DNA of 44,596 nt from Bacteroidota bacterium (GCA_023461035.1 JAEWOD010000028.1:1-44596), one strand, 5' to 3'. Counted from the stretch's first letter, positions 17,235-24,250 are shown. A program made the numbers and translations. Notes: generated from the sequence alone by a model not told the origin.

Positions 17235-17351
17235 TTAACCTTGTCTTTGTTTAAATTTAGGATTCTTCTTGTTAATCACGTACAATACGCCTTTCCTGCG
17301 TACTATTTTACACTCAGCACTTCTTTTTTTGATGGATGCTCTAACTTTCAT
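17235..17351 (-). CDS. rpmJ: 50S ribosomal protein L36, zinc-ligand-depleted form
   Basis: 38-residue protein MKVRASIKKRSAECKIVRRK continuing to KFKQRQG, clearly L36. Zinc-binding L36 uses C11, C14, C27 and a His near 32; here the equivalents are S11, C14, N27 and F33, so three of four ligands are missing and zinc is not expected to bind. Such C-minus forms spare zinc. It lies between infA and rpmM-side S13, with only three bases to rpsM. Confidence 0.95.
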   Translation of the reverse strand: MKVRASIKKRSAECKIVRRKGVLYVINKKNPKFKQRQG

Positions 17352-17402
17352 TTTAGTTCTGTTTTAAATGCTCCGGCTTTATGCCTTCTGTCGTTTTTAT
17401 TT

Positions 17403-17459
17403 GTTTAAAGTTTAAGGTTCAAAGTTTAAAGTTAATCTCACTTGTCACTTTTAACTTTT
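17403..17459. repeat. Heptameric repeat array between infA and rpmJ
   Basis: Units gtttaaa, gtttaag, gttcaaa, gtttaaa, gttaatc (17403-17437), then after one base cacttgt, cactttt, aactttt (17439-17459). The array touches the infA stop and belongs to the same 7-nt-period class as the arrays beside rpsK and rpsD. Confidence 0.8.
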
Positions 17460-17461
17460 TA

Positions 17462-17677
17462 CTAATATCTATAAGTAATTCTTCCTTTACTCAAATCATA
17501 AGGTGACATTTCAATTTTTACTTTGTCGCCCGGTAATAATTTGATGTAATGCATTCGCATTTTTCCTGAAATATGAGAGGTCACGATGTGACCATTCTCC
17601 AATTCCACTCTAAACATCGCGTTTGACAATGCTTCTATGATTGTTCCGTCTTGCTCTATATGTTTTTGTTTTGCCAT
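17462..17677 (-). CDS. infA: Translation initiation factor IF-1
   Basis: 71-residue single S1/OB-fold protein (MAKQKHIEQDGTIIEALSNA, HISGKMRMHYIKLLPGDKV, ending GRITYRY). It binds the A site of the 30S subunit with IF-2 and IF-3. It is placed between secY and rpmJ; the map gene (methionine aminopeptidase) often found beside infA is absent here. Confidence 0.98.
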   Translation of the reverse strand: MAKQKHIEQDGTIIEALSNAMFRVELENGHIVTSHISGKMRMHYIKLLPGDKVKIEMSPYDLSKGRITYRY

Positions 17678-17730
17678 AAATTTTTATCTCCCTTGTCAGA
17701 AAGTTTGCAAATGTACAACTAATTAATCAC

Positions 17731-19098
17731 TTACGCAACGTTTTTCGTACGGCCTGTTGTCATCAATCCGTCATAGTGGTGATTCAACAAATAAGTATTG
17801 ATTTGTTGGATCGTATCCAAAATTACTGCAACCATAATCAACAACGAAGTTCCTCCATAAAACATCGATAAACTCTGATCTACACCAAATAAGTGCACAA
17901 TCGCCGGTAAAACCGCAACCAATACAAGGAACAATGATCCCGGGAATGTGATTTTTGATAATATATCATCTAAATAATCAGCTGTATCTTTCCCCGGTTT
18001 TATGCCGGGAATGATTCCTCCATTTCTTTTTAAATCATCAGCCATTTGATTTACAGGAATTGTAATGGCTGTGTAAAAGAATGTAAACACAACGATTAAA
18101 ATAGCAAAAATCACACTATGCTGCCATGAAAACGGATCGGATACTTTTGCCAGAAACATCATCATAGGCGAATCTGCTTCAGATACCAAACCTACCAATG
18201 TCGCCGGTAAGAACATAATCGCTTGTGCAAAGATGATAGGCATCACCCCTGCGGCATTTACTTTCAACGGAATATAAGAACGAACTGAATCAGTCATGGA
18301 ACGGATATAGCTGCTGCTACCTGCTTGTGCTCTTCGTACATATTGTACCGGAACTTTTCGTACCGCTTGTACCAATAATACACAAAGAAGGATGACAAGC
18401 AATAGCCCAATAATTTCCAGCAAGAACATGATTCCACCTGTCGTATCCACCTCAAATGCATTGATAAGTGCTCTAGGGAAATCGGCCAAAATACCCACCA
18501 TGATCAATATGGAAATACCGTTTCCGATACCCCTGTCCGTAATCTTTTCACCCATCCACATGGTAAAAATCGTTCCTGTCACCAAAATAATGGTCGATGG
18601 GAAGATAAACCAGAAAGTTCCCGGATCCAATAGATAAGCAGAACGAAATCCTCCACCGTATGGTAATAATTGGGTTTGTAATAAAGTCAAATATGCAGGT
18701 GCCTGAACCAAACAAATCGCAATGGTTAACCATCTTGTAATCTGTGTGATTTTTTTACGGCCACTATCTCCGTCTTTCTGTAATTTTTGTAAATAAGGAA
18801 CGGCCAATCCCATCAACTGAACCACAATGGATGCAGAGATATACGGCATAATTCCCAATGCCAAAATGGAAGCACGGTTAAACGAACCTCCCGTAAAAGA
18901 GTTTAACAATCCCAAAAGACCACGTTGATCTTCTGTCTGCGCTGCCAATAATCTGGTTACTTCATTAACATCTATCCCCGGCAATGGAATATATGAACCG
19001 AATCGATAGATAATAAGGAAAAAGAACGTGATAGTCAATTTCTCTCTCAGTTCTTTTATACTCCAAATATTTTTAATCGTTTGTATAAACCCTTTCAT
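17731..19098 (-). CDS. secY: Preprotein translocase subunit SecY
   Basis: 455 residues with ten membrane helices. It shows the conserved FRFGSYIPLPGI-type start region (here YRFGSYIPLPGIDVNEV), the plug after helix 1, and the cytoplasmic loops (RRAQAGSSSYI and NGGIIPGIKPGKDTADYLDDI) that bind SecA and ribosomes. It forms the inner-membrane channel with SecE and SecG. Unusually for this tight operon, a 155-nt spacer with three hairpins separates it from rplO upstream, suggesting separate control of secY. Confidence 0.97.
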   Translation of the reverse strand: MKGFIQTIKNIWSIKELREKLTITFFFLIIYRFGSYIPLPGIDVNEVTRLLAAQTEDQRGLLGLLNSFTGGSFNRASILALGIMPYISASIVVQLMGLAVPYLQKLQKDGDSGRKKITQITRWLTIAICLVQAPAYLTLLQTQLLPYGGGFRSAYLLDPGTFWFIFPSTIILVTGTIFTMWMGEKITDRGIGNGISILIMVGILADFPRALINAFEVDTTGGIMFLLEIIGLLLVILLCVLLVQAVRKVPVQYVRRAQAGSSSYIRSMTDSVRSYIPLKVNAAGVMPIIFAQAIMFLPATLVGLVSEADSPMMMFLAKVSDPFSWQHSVIFAILIVVFTFFYTAITIPVNQMADDLKRNGGIIPGIKPGKDTADYLDDILSKITFPGSLFLVLVAVLPAIVHLFGVDQSLSMFYGGTSLLIMVAVILDTIQQINTYLLNHHYDGLMTTGRTKNVA

Positions 19099-19121
19099 GT
19101 GTTACTTTAATTTTCGGTTGC

Positions 19122-19144
19122 CACATGGAACTAAGTTTCATGTG
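19122..19144 (-). promoter_or_regulatory. secY leader hairpin 3 (closest to secY)
   Basis: CACATGGAA (19122-19130) pairs with TTTCATGTG (19136-19144), nine pairs including one G-T, around a 5-nt loop. It has no T tract on either side and so is not a terminator. It is 23 nt before the secY start. Confidence 0.65.
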
Positions 19145-19166
19145 TTCATTAAATTTTTACAATTAC

Positions 19167-19189
19167 CACTTGAAGTTATACTTCAGGTG
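19167..19189 (-). promoter_or_regulatory. secY leader hairpin 2
   Basis: CACTTGAAG (19167-19175) pairs with CTTCAGGTG (19181-19189), nine pairs with one wobble, around the loop TTATA. It is spaced 45 nt from hairpin 3 and 47 nt from hairpin 1. Confidence 0.65.
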
Positions 19190-19213
19190 TTTCGTTATTG
19201 TTTATGCCAAACA

Positions 19214-19237
19214 ATGGAATCACTTTGGTGACTCCAT
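19214..19237 (-). promoter_or_regulatory. secY leader hairpin 1 (closest to rplO)
   Basis: ATGGAATCAC (19214-19223) pairs with GTGACTCCAT (19228-19237), nine of ten positions, with a 4-nt loop and one internal mismatch. It is the first of three regularly spaced stems in the rplO-secY spacer. Confidence 0.62.
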
Positions 19238-19253
19238 CGTCCGGTCAATTTTT

Positions 19254-19709
19254 TTACTTTGTTATCAATTCTGCTTTTCCGCCGGCTTTCTCGATTGCCT
19301 CTTGAGCTGTTTTGGTGTATTTATCAACAGTGATGTTTACACTTGCTTTTAATTCACCACGACCCAAAATTTTGATCAAATCGCTTTTATGAGCCAAACC
19401 TTGTTTTACAAGATCCTCTTTCGTAAGCGTATCTTTGATTTTTTTGTCATCTACCAATTTCTGGATTACATCCAAATTGATTCCGTTGTATTCAACACGG
19501 TTGATGTTCTTAAAACCAAATTTCGGCGTACGTCTTTGCAAAGGCATCTGACCACCTTCAAATCCGACTTTCTTGGAAGAACCTGAACGGGATTTTTGTC
19601 CTTTATGTCCACGGCCGGAAGTACCGCCGTTTCCACTCGCTTCCCCTCTACCTTTTCGGAATTTATTTTTAACTGAACCTGCAGCAGGTTTTAGATTATT
19701 TAATTTCAT
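19254..19709 (-). CDS. rplO: 50S ribosomal protein L15
   Basis: 151 residues with the glycine-rich basic N-terminus (LKPAAGSVKNKFRKGRGEAS, GHKGQKSRSG) that threads into 23S rRNA and the globular C-terminal domain (INLDVIQKLVDD, VDKYTKTAQEAIEKAGG). Ten bases separate it from rpmD; a long structured spacer separates it from secY downstream. Confidence 0.97.
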   Translation of the reverse strand: MKLNNLKPAAGSVKNKFRKGRGEASGNGGTSGRGHKGQKSRSGSSKKVGFEGGQMPLQRRTPKFGFKNINRVEYNGINLDVIQKLVDDKKIKDTLTKEDLVKQGLAHKSDLIKILGRGELKASVNITVDKYTKTAQEAIEKAGGKAELITK

Positions 19710-19719
19710 TTCTTTAATC

Positions 19720-19899
19720 TTAAGCTTTTTCTACTTCAACTAAATGTTGTACTTTTTTGATCATACCTTCGATCTGAGGTGTAGATTCATGCTCCACTAC
19801 CTGGTTCAACTTTCTCAATCCCAAAGCCACCAATGTTGCTTTTTGAGATTTATCGCGATTGATTGCGCTGCGTACTTGTTTTACTTTTACTTTACTCAT
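19720..19899 (-). CDS. rpmD: 50S ribosomal protein L30
   Basis: 59-residue ORF (MSKVKVKQVRSAINRDKSQK, then ATLVALGLRKLNQVVEHEST and ending VEVEKA) that matches L30 in length and in the RSAI-x(8)-T-x(2)-ALGLRK-x(2)-Q core. It fits exactly in the 198-nt gap between rplO and rpsE and holds the canonical position. L30 is a small 50S surface protein. Confidence 0.97.
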   Translation of the reverse strand: MSKVKVKQVRSAINRDKSQKATLVALGLRKLNQVVEHESTPQIEGMIKKVQHLVEVEKA

Positions 19900-19907
19900 C
19901 TCTGCGA

Positions 19908-20432
19908 TTATTTACCGTTAAACACTTTTCCTACCGAAATACCTCTCTGACGTGCAATAACTCCTGCACTTCTCAAATCCAACAAAGCTTTGAAAGTAGC
20001 TTTTACCACGTTATGCGGGTTAGAAGAACCTTTGGATTTTGACAATACGTCATGAATCCCTACTGATTCCAATACCGCACGAACCGCACCTCCGGCAATC
20101 AATCCAGTACCATGAGAAGCAGGTCTCAAAAATACATGACCTCCGCCATATCTTGCTTCAATTTCGTGTGGCACTGTATGTCCGTCCAATGGAATTCTTA
20201 CCAAATTTTTCTTTGCATCTTCAACCGCTTTGGCAATTGCAGAAGCAACCTCTTTTGATTTTCCCAATCCGTAACCTACTACGCCTTTTCCGTCACCTAC
20301 TACTACGATAGCAGAGAAACCGAATGCACGACCACCTTTTGTTACTTTCGTTACACGTTGTACGCCTACCAAACGGTCTGTTAATTCGATTCCCGCCGGT
20401 TTTACTTTTTCTATGTTTTTATATCCTAACAT
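19908..20432 (-). CDS. rpsE: 30S ribosomal protein S5
   Basis: 174 residues. The double-stranded RNA-binding-like N-terminal domain (LVGVQRVTKVTKGGRAFGFS, VVGDGKGVVGYGLGK) and the ribosomal S5 C-terminal domain (GHTVPHEIEARYGGG, VLSKSKGSSNPHNVVKATF) are both present. S5 influences decoding fidelity and mRNA entry. It lies in canonical order rplR-rpsE-rpmD with spacings of 12 and 8 bases. Confidence 0.98.
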   Translation of the reverse strand: MLGYKNIEKVKPAGIELTDRLVGVQRVTKVTKGGRAFGFSAIVVVGDGKGVVGYGLGKSKEVASAIAKAVEDAKKNLVRIPLDGHTVPHEIEARYGGGHVFLRPASHGTGLIAGGAVRAVLESVGIHDVLSKSKGSSNPHNVVKATFKALLDLRSAGVIARQRGISVGKVFNGK

Positions 20433-20444
20433 GTCTTTTCTTTC

Positions 20445-20792
20445 TTAGAATTTTAAACCTCCTTCTCTTGCTCCGTCAGCCAAAGCTTTGATTCTACCAT
20501 GGTAAACGAAACCGTTTCGGTCAAATACAACTACTTCGATTCCTTTTGCAGTCGCTTTTTCAGCGATTAACTTTCCAACTGCAGCAGACTGTTCTGTTTT
20601 AGTCGCTGAAGTTTTCGTTTCTCTTGATGATGCAGAGGCAAGTGTTACACCTGCGTTGTCATCTACCAATTGAGCGTAAATTTCTTTATTGGAACGGTAT
20701 ACTGAAAGTCTTGGTCTTTCCGCTGTTCCAAAGATATTACGACGAACACGTCTTTTTATCTTTTGTCTTTTTTCTGTTTTTGATAGTGCCAT
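20445..20792 (-). CDS. rplR: 50S ribosomal protein L18
   Basis: 115 residues with the basic N-terminus (KRQKIKRRVRRNIFGTAERP) and the 5S rRNA-binding core (RLSVYRSNKEIYAQLVDD, VVFDRNGFVYHGRIKALADG, AREGGLKF). It anchors 5S rRNA to the 50S central protuberance. It lies 17 bases after rplF and 12 before rpsE. Confidence 0.98.
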   Translation of the reverse strand: MALSKTEKRQKIKRRVRRNIFGTAERPRLSVYRSNKEIYAQLVDDNAGVTLASASSRETKTSATKTEQSAAVGKLIAEKATAKGIEVVVFDRNGFVYHGRIKALADGAREGGLKF

Positions 20793-20809
20793 TGTTCGAT
20801 TATAATTTA

Positions 20810-21355
20810 TTAGGCAGATTTACCTGCTTTTCTTCTGATGATTTCTCCTACGAATTTGATACCTTTTCCTTTGTATGGTTCCGGCTTGCGGAAAGAACGA
20901 ATCTTTGCGGCTACCATCCCTAACAATTGGTTGTCGTGAGAAGTTAAAATAATAGTTGGGTTTTTACCTTTTTCTGCAGTTGTTTCCACTTTAACTTCTT
21001 TTGGCAGTTCCAAAACGATGTTGTGTGAGAAACCTAAAGATAAATCCAATCTTTGTCCTTGACTTGAAGCTCTGTAACCAACCCCAACCAATTCCAATTC
21101 TTTTTTGAAACCTTCGGTAACACCTGTTACCATGTTGTTGATTAGCGCTCTGTATAATCCGTGTAAAGCTTTGTCTTCTTTTGATTCAGAAGGTCTTACT
21201 ACGGTCAATTGTCCGTCTTCGTTTTTTAACTCAAATCCTTCTTTGATGTTTTGAGTCATTTCGCCGTTCTTTCCTTTTACAGTTACAACTCCGTCTTTTG
21301 TATCGATAGTTGTTCCGGCAGGGATAGTAATGATTGCGTTACCTATTCTTGACAT
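20810..21355 (-). CDS. rplF: 50S ribosomal protein L6
   Basis: 181 residues with the two duplicated L6 domains: MSRIGNAIITIPAGTTIDTK at the start, and the C-terminal signature KPEPYKGKGIKFVGEIIRRK, which binds the sarcin-ricin loop region. It lies 18 bases after rpsH in canonical order. Confidence 0.98.
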   Translation of the reverse strand: MSRIGNAIITIPAGTTIDTKDGVVTVKGKNGEMTQNIKEGFELKNEDGQLTVVRPSESKEDKALHGLYRALINNMVTGVTEGFKKELELVGVGYRASSQGQRLDLSLGFSHNIVLELPKEVKVETTAEKGKNPTIILTSHDNQLLGMVAAKIRSFRKPEPYKGKGIKFVGEIIRRKAGKSA

Positions 21356-21373
21356 TTTCTTTTCTTTTAATCA

Positions 21374-21772
21374 TTAATAAACTAAACACAATACCTCACC
21401 TCCTACATTCTCCTGACGAGCCTGTTTGTCGGTCATAACCCCTTTGGAAGTCGAAACAATCGCTACTCCCAATCCGTTCAATACTCTTGGAAGTTCACCA
21501 GAACCTTTGTACTGGCGTAAGCCCGGACGGGAAACTCTCTTCAGTTTTTTGATAACCGGTTCTTTGGTCACTCTGTCATATTTCAAAGCGATTTTGATAG
21601 AACCTTGATGAGATGTGTCCTCGAATTTGTAGTTCAAAATATAACCCTGATCGAAAAGGATTTTAGTGATCTCCTTTTTAAGGTTAGATGCAGGAATCTC
21701 CACTACTTTGTGGCCTGCTGACATCGCATTTCGGATGCGCGTCAGATAATCTGAAATTGGATCTGTTAACAT
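21374..21772 (-). CDS. rpsH: 30S ribosomal protein S8, first gene of the block
   Basis: 132 residues: MLTDPISDYLTRIRNAMSAG and C-terminal GVAIVSTSKGVMTDKQARQE with GEVLCLVY, both S8 hallmarks. S8 binds helix 21 of 16S rRNA and, in E. coli, represses the spc operon. Normally rpsN and rplE lie directly upstream. Here the gene is preceded by a promoter (21874-21903), a leader of about 95 nt and then an unrelated T9SS gene, so it is the first gene of its operon. Confidence 0.98.
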   Translation of the reverse strand: MLTDPISDYLTRIRNAMSAGHKVVEIPASNLKKEITKILFDQGYILNYKFEDTSHQGSIKIALKYDRVTKEPVIKKLKRVSRPGLRQYKGSGELPRVLNGLGVAIVSTSKGVMTDKQARQENVGGEVLCLVY

Positions 21773-21873
21773 AAATTTTGTTTATTTTACAGTATAGAAC
21801 CGGACAATCCGACCCTACTTTTAAACTTAAACTCTCTAAATGAAACCGATACGTTGGAATACATTTAGGCGTG

Positions 21874-21903
21874 CAAATGTAGGAAGTTTTTTTGATTTGG
21901 CAA
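21874..21903 (-). promoter_or_regulatory. Promoter of the rpsH-rplQ operon
   Basis: On the minus strand TTG (21901-21903), a 19-nt spacer and TACATTTG (21874-21881) match the Bacteroidota TTG-N19-TAnnTTTG promoter. The start site would be near 21867, giving a leader of about 95 nt before rpsH. The leader contains a short CGGA-TTG-TCCG inverted repeat near 21806-21816. Confidence 0.78.
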
Positions 21904-21962
21904 ATTAAGAAGATAGTATTTTTAAATTTCTTTAAAAGAAAGTTTTTTTTATTACTACTAAT

Positions 21963-23183
21963 CTATTCGATTATAATTTTTTGAGAATGAATCCTATCCT
22001 TTGATTTAATTTTTACTATATAAATTCCTTTTGGATAATTAGAAATGTTTATCATTATATTTAACTGATTTGAAAATTCTTCCGAATGAATAATTCTACC
22101 CATAAAATCAATTAATTCAACTTTTGTTTTACTTGTACCAAAAGAATTAAATTTAATATTCAATTGTCCAGAAGCAGGATTGGGATAGATAATCGGCGTT
22201 GTATTTGATTTAACTTCTGAAGTATTCATATAATTCTCTCCTGTCACATTTTTCCATACTAAGTCGTTGTTATGCACACCATAGTCGCCAACTACATAAA
22301 CCACGTCATTAAAGGCTTTAATACTTCTAAAATTAATATATTCTTCTGGTTTCCACATAACTTCATCTGAATAAGAAGATGTAGATTCTCCTATAACATT
22401 TATTTTCACTATCCCCCTTGAAGGTGGTTCAAAATCTGAAAGTCCTTTAATTATTCCCCACATTCTATTTTCATCTACTATAAACAAATCAAGGAGTTCA
22501 GGGAAATCAAGGCTACTTCCTAACCAAAGTTGCTCATTATTCTTAAATTTGGTCAAGCCGTGCCAATATGTAAATCCAATATTTTCATTAATAAAGCCAA
22601 AGGGAGAACCGTCATATTCTTCCAAGTTTGGAGAATACATTTCACTCCAATTATCCCCGTCATCAATTGTTTTGTATAACTTATATTTTCCTATGTATCC
22701 TACCCCACCTTCAAAAAATTGCACATAAGTATGACTCGGGGGAGAGTTTGAAATCAATTCCCAAGTTTCCCCACCATCTGATGTATGTATGAAATTTTGA
22801 AATCCAAGTATGTAGATATTATTTTCATCGAAAATGCTAAAATCGTAAGAATTATTATATCCTGTATCAATCGTTTCCCAAGTTTCTCCCATATCAATCG
22901 TTTTCAAAAGTGTCCCATCCATACCTAAAATGAATCCCACTTCAGGCGAAATGAATTCAATTTTCTGTAAGAAACTTTCCGTTCCAGATTCTTTTAGACT
23001 CCAAGTTATCCCACCATCAACTGATTTTAAGATTACACCAGCACCTCCTACAACAATAATATTTTCATCAGATGGGTTAGAAACATCTCGTAATCCAATA
23101 GCAGAATCAGGACTTATATCCACCCATTGCGAATAGCATGGGATAAGGAGTAATAGGGTAAAGCTAATAAATATTCTTTTCAT
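21963..23183 (-). CDS. Secreted Ycf48/BNR-repeat protein with T9SS type A sorting domain
   Basis: 406 residues. The signal peptide is MKRIFISFTLLLLIPCYSQ. The central part has several Ycf48-like/BNR blades with Asp-box phrases such as SVDGGITW, IDMGETW, TSDGGETW and IDDGDNW, predicting a beta-propeller. The C-terminal 75 residues are a Por/T9SS type A domain (IYPNPASGQLNIKF, ending in a KIIIE strand), so the protein is exported to the cell surface or medium by type IX secretion. The ligand is unknown. It sits exactly where rpsN would be expected, in lower-GC sequence than the ribosomal block, suggesting acquisition or rearrangement. Confidence 0.88.
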   Translation of the reverse strand: MKRIFISFTLLLLIPCYSQWVDISPDSAIGLRDVSNPSDENIIVVGGAGVILKSVDGGITWSLKESGTESFLQKIEFISPEVGFILGMDGTLLKTIDMGETWETIDTGYNNSYDFSIFDENNIYILGFQNFIHTSDGGETWELISNSPPSHTYVQFFEGGVGYIGKYKLYKTIDDGDNWSEMYSPNLEEYDGSPFGFINENIGFTYWHGLTKFKNNEQLWLGSSLDFPELLDLFIVDENRMWGIIKGLSDFEPPSRGIVKINVIGESTSSYSDEVMWKPEEYINFRSIKAFNDVVYVVGDYGVHNNDLVWKNVTGENYMNTSEVKSNTTPIIYPNPASGQLNIKFNSFGTSKTKVELIDFMGRIIHSEEFSNQLNIMINISNYPKGIYIVKIKSKDRIHSQKIIIE

Positions 23184-23201
23184 AGTTGAGTTTGATTTAG
23201 A

Positions 23202-23420
23202 TTAAATAATCATATTTCTGAAAGAAATTCTTTTGGTGTGTGTTTCACCATCTTTTAAAAAACCTTTCCATTTGTTTACAAAATCCAGAGCTTTGTTTTC
23301 TGGAACTAATTCTTCGTTGGAAGCTTTTTGTTTGATGTTTACAAAAGGCAAACTTTGTAAATATTTAATAAGTGCTTTCGCTTCTTTTTTGGACTGATCT
23401 ATTTTGATTGTGAGTTCCAT
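23202..23420 (-). CDS. Small antitoxin-like protein without partner
   Basis: 72 residues: MELTIKIDQSKKEAKALIKY then LQSLPFVNIKQ, and a KWKGFLKD segment. The N-terminal beta strand/helix pattern (x-T-I-K-I-D, then AKALIKYLQSLPFV) resembles small Bacteroidota antitoxin-type proteins. No toxin gene is beside it. The ATG at 23418-23420 is chosen because the upstream extension runs through a dispersed repeat. A TATATTTG -7 match lies at 23436-23443 on the same strand. It may be an orphan antitoxin left by loss of its partner. Confidence 0.6.
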   Translation of the reverse strand: MELTIKIDQSKKEAKALIKYLQSLPFVNIKQKASNEELVPENKALDFVNKWKGFLKDGETHTKRISFRNMII

Positions 23421-23453
23421 AAAAATTGGTTTATACAAATATACTAAAAACAA

Positions 23454-23549
23454 AAAATCCAATCTTGCGGATTTGACTTCACTCAATTCGGCTTACAGTT
23501 TCGTGTATAAACCGATCTCGCGGATTTGCAATCCGTGATTATTCACAAC
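23454..23549. repeat. Palindromic repeat, copy A (left of toxin-antitoxin pair)
   Basis: About 96 nt sharing blocks in the same order with the copy at 24101-24189: an aaaatccaa start, gcggattt plus a cttc-ctca segment, an identical 30-nt block at 23511-23540, and a shared attcacaaca end. The identical block holds the hairpin CGGATT-TGC-AATCCG, the form of REP-like palindromes. Confidence 0.8.
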
Positions 23550-23559
23550 AAAAAAATCG

Positions 23560-23567
23560 TAACTTTG
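23560..23567 (+). promoter_or_regulatory. -7 element of the toxin-antitoxin operon
   Basis: TAACTTTG matches TAnnTTTG 17 bases before the antitoxin ATG. No good TTG is found 19-21 nt upstream; that position falls at the end of repeat copy A. Confidence 0.45.
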
Positions 23568-23583
23568 GTTAAATTTAATTGAA

Positions 23584-23805
23584 ATGGAAACCGTTATCGT
23601 TCAAATCAATAACAAAAAGGCATACGAACTTCTGAAGAATTTAGAAGATTTGGAAATCATCAAAGTTTTGAAAAAAGACGATGATTGGTGGAATACCATT
23701 TCCGACGAAGAAAAATCAGCCATAGAAAAGGGCTTGCAAGACGCAGAAAATGGAAATTTAAAATCCCATTCTGACGCAAAAAAATTGTATGAAAAATGGT
23801 TATAA
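23584..23805 (+). CDS. Type II antitoxin (partner of RelE/ParE toxin)
   Basis: 73-residue acidic protein. It has an N-terminal beta strand and helix (METVIVQINNKKAYELLKNL), and a C-terminal toxin-binding segment (SDEEKSAIEKGLQDAENGNL, then SHSDAKKLYEKWL) typical of antitoxins paired with RelE/ParE toxins in Bacteroidota. It overlaps the toxin start by 17 bases, implying translational coupling. It would neutralise the toxin and, as in related systems, may repress its own promoter, though no DNA-binding domain is obvious. Confidence 0.82.
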   Translation: METVIVQINNKKAYELLKNLEDLEIIKVLKKDDDWWNTISDEEKSAIEKGLQDAENGNLKSHSDAKKLYEKWL

Positions 23806-24094
23806 AATTTTTTGGACAGATTTTGCTTTAGAAGAATTGAGTCAAACAATTTCTTATTTGGAGCTGAATTTCACTGATAAAGAAATCAAAAAATTAGCCG
23901 TCAACTTAGAAAAAAATTTAAATCTCATCGCAGAAAATCCAAATTCATTTCCGGTTTCCGATATCAAAAAAGAAGTTCATCGTGTCGTCATCTTGAAATA
24001 TAATACCATGTATTATCGTGTAAAAAATGAAACGGTTGAAATTCTATCATTCTTTTCTAATCGCCAAAACCCAAAGAAAAGAAATCTTAGATAA
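23789..24094 (+). CDS. RelE/ParE family toxin
   Basis: 101 residues with the RelE/ParE fold pattern: YKIFWTDFALEELSQTISYL at the start (beta strand then long helical hairpin), ENPNSFPVS in the middle, and C-terminal strands HRVVILKYNTMYYRVKNETV then EILSFFSNRQNP. ParE members poison DNA gyrase and RelE members cleave ribosome-bound mRNA; the sequence does not settle which. It overlaps the antitoxin gene by 17 bases. The whole pair lies between two copies of one repeat. Confidence 0.88.
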   Translation: MKNGYKIFWTDFALEELSQTISYLELNFTDKEIKKLAVNLEKNLNLIAENPNSFPVSDIKKEVHRVVILKYNTMYYRVKNETVEILSFFSNRQNPKKRNLR

Positions 24095-24100
24095 ATCAAT

Positions 24101-24189
24101 AAAATCCAACCCGATCTCGCGGATTTAGCTTCGCTCAGTTCACCGATCTCGCGGATTTGCAATCCGTGATTCCGTGTTTATTCACAACA
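24101..24189. repeat. Palindromic repeat, copy B (right of toxin-antitoxin pair)
   Basis: Direct-orientation relative of copy A. It begins seven bases after the toxin stop. The 30-nt block at 24142-24171 is identical to 23511-23540, and a truncated second unit (ccgatctcgcggattt) lies at 24111-24126. Confidence 0.82.
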
Positions 24190-24216
24190 AGACCGTTTTG
24201 ATTTTAAATTCTTAAC

Positions 24217-24250
24217 AAAAAAATCCAATCCCTTTTCAGAGATTGGATTT
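24217..24250 (-). terminator. Terminator of the PhnA-domain gene
   Basis: AAATCCAATC (24221-24230) pairs perfectly with GATTGGATTT (24241-24250) around ten bases; read leftwards it is followed by a T run. Confidence 0.88.

Noticed and set aside
22000..24200. Possible prophage or defence island beside the ribosomal operon
   Set aside because: Only a T9SS cargo gene, a lone antitoxin-like gene and one toxin-antitoxin pair are present; there is no integrase, tRNA site, phage or nuclease gene.
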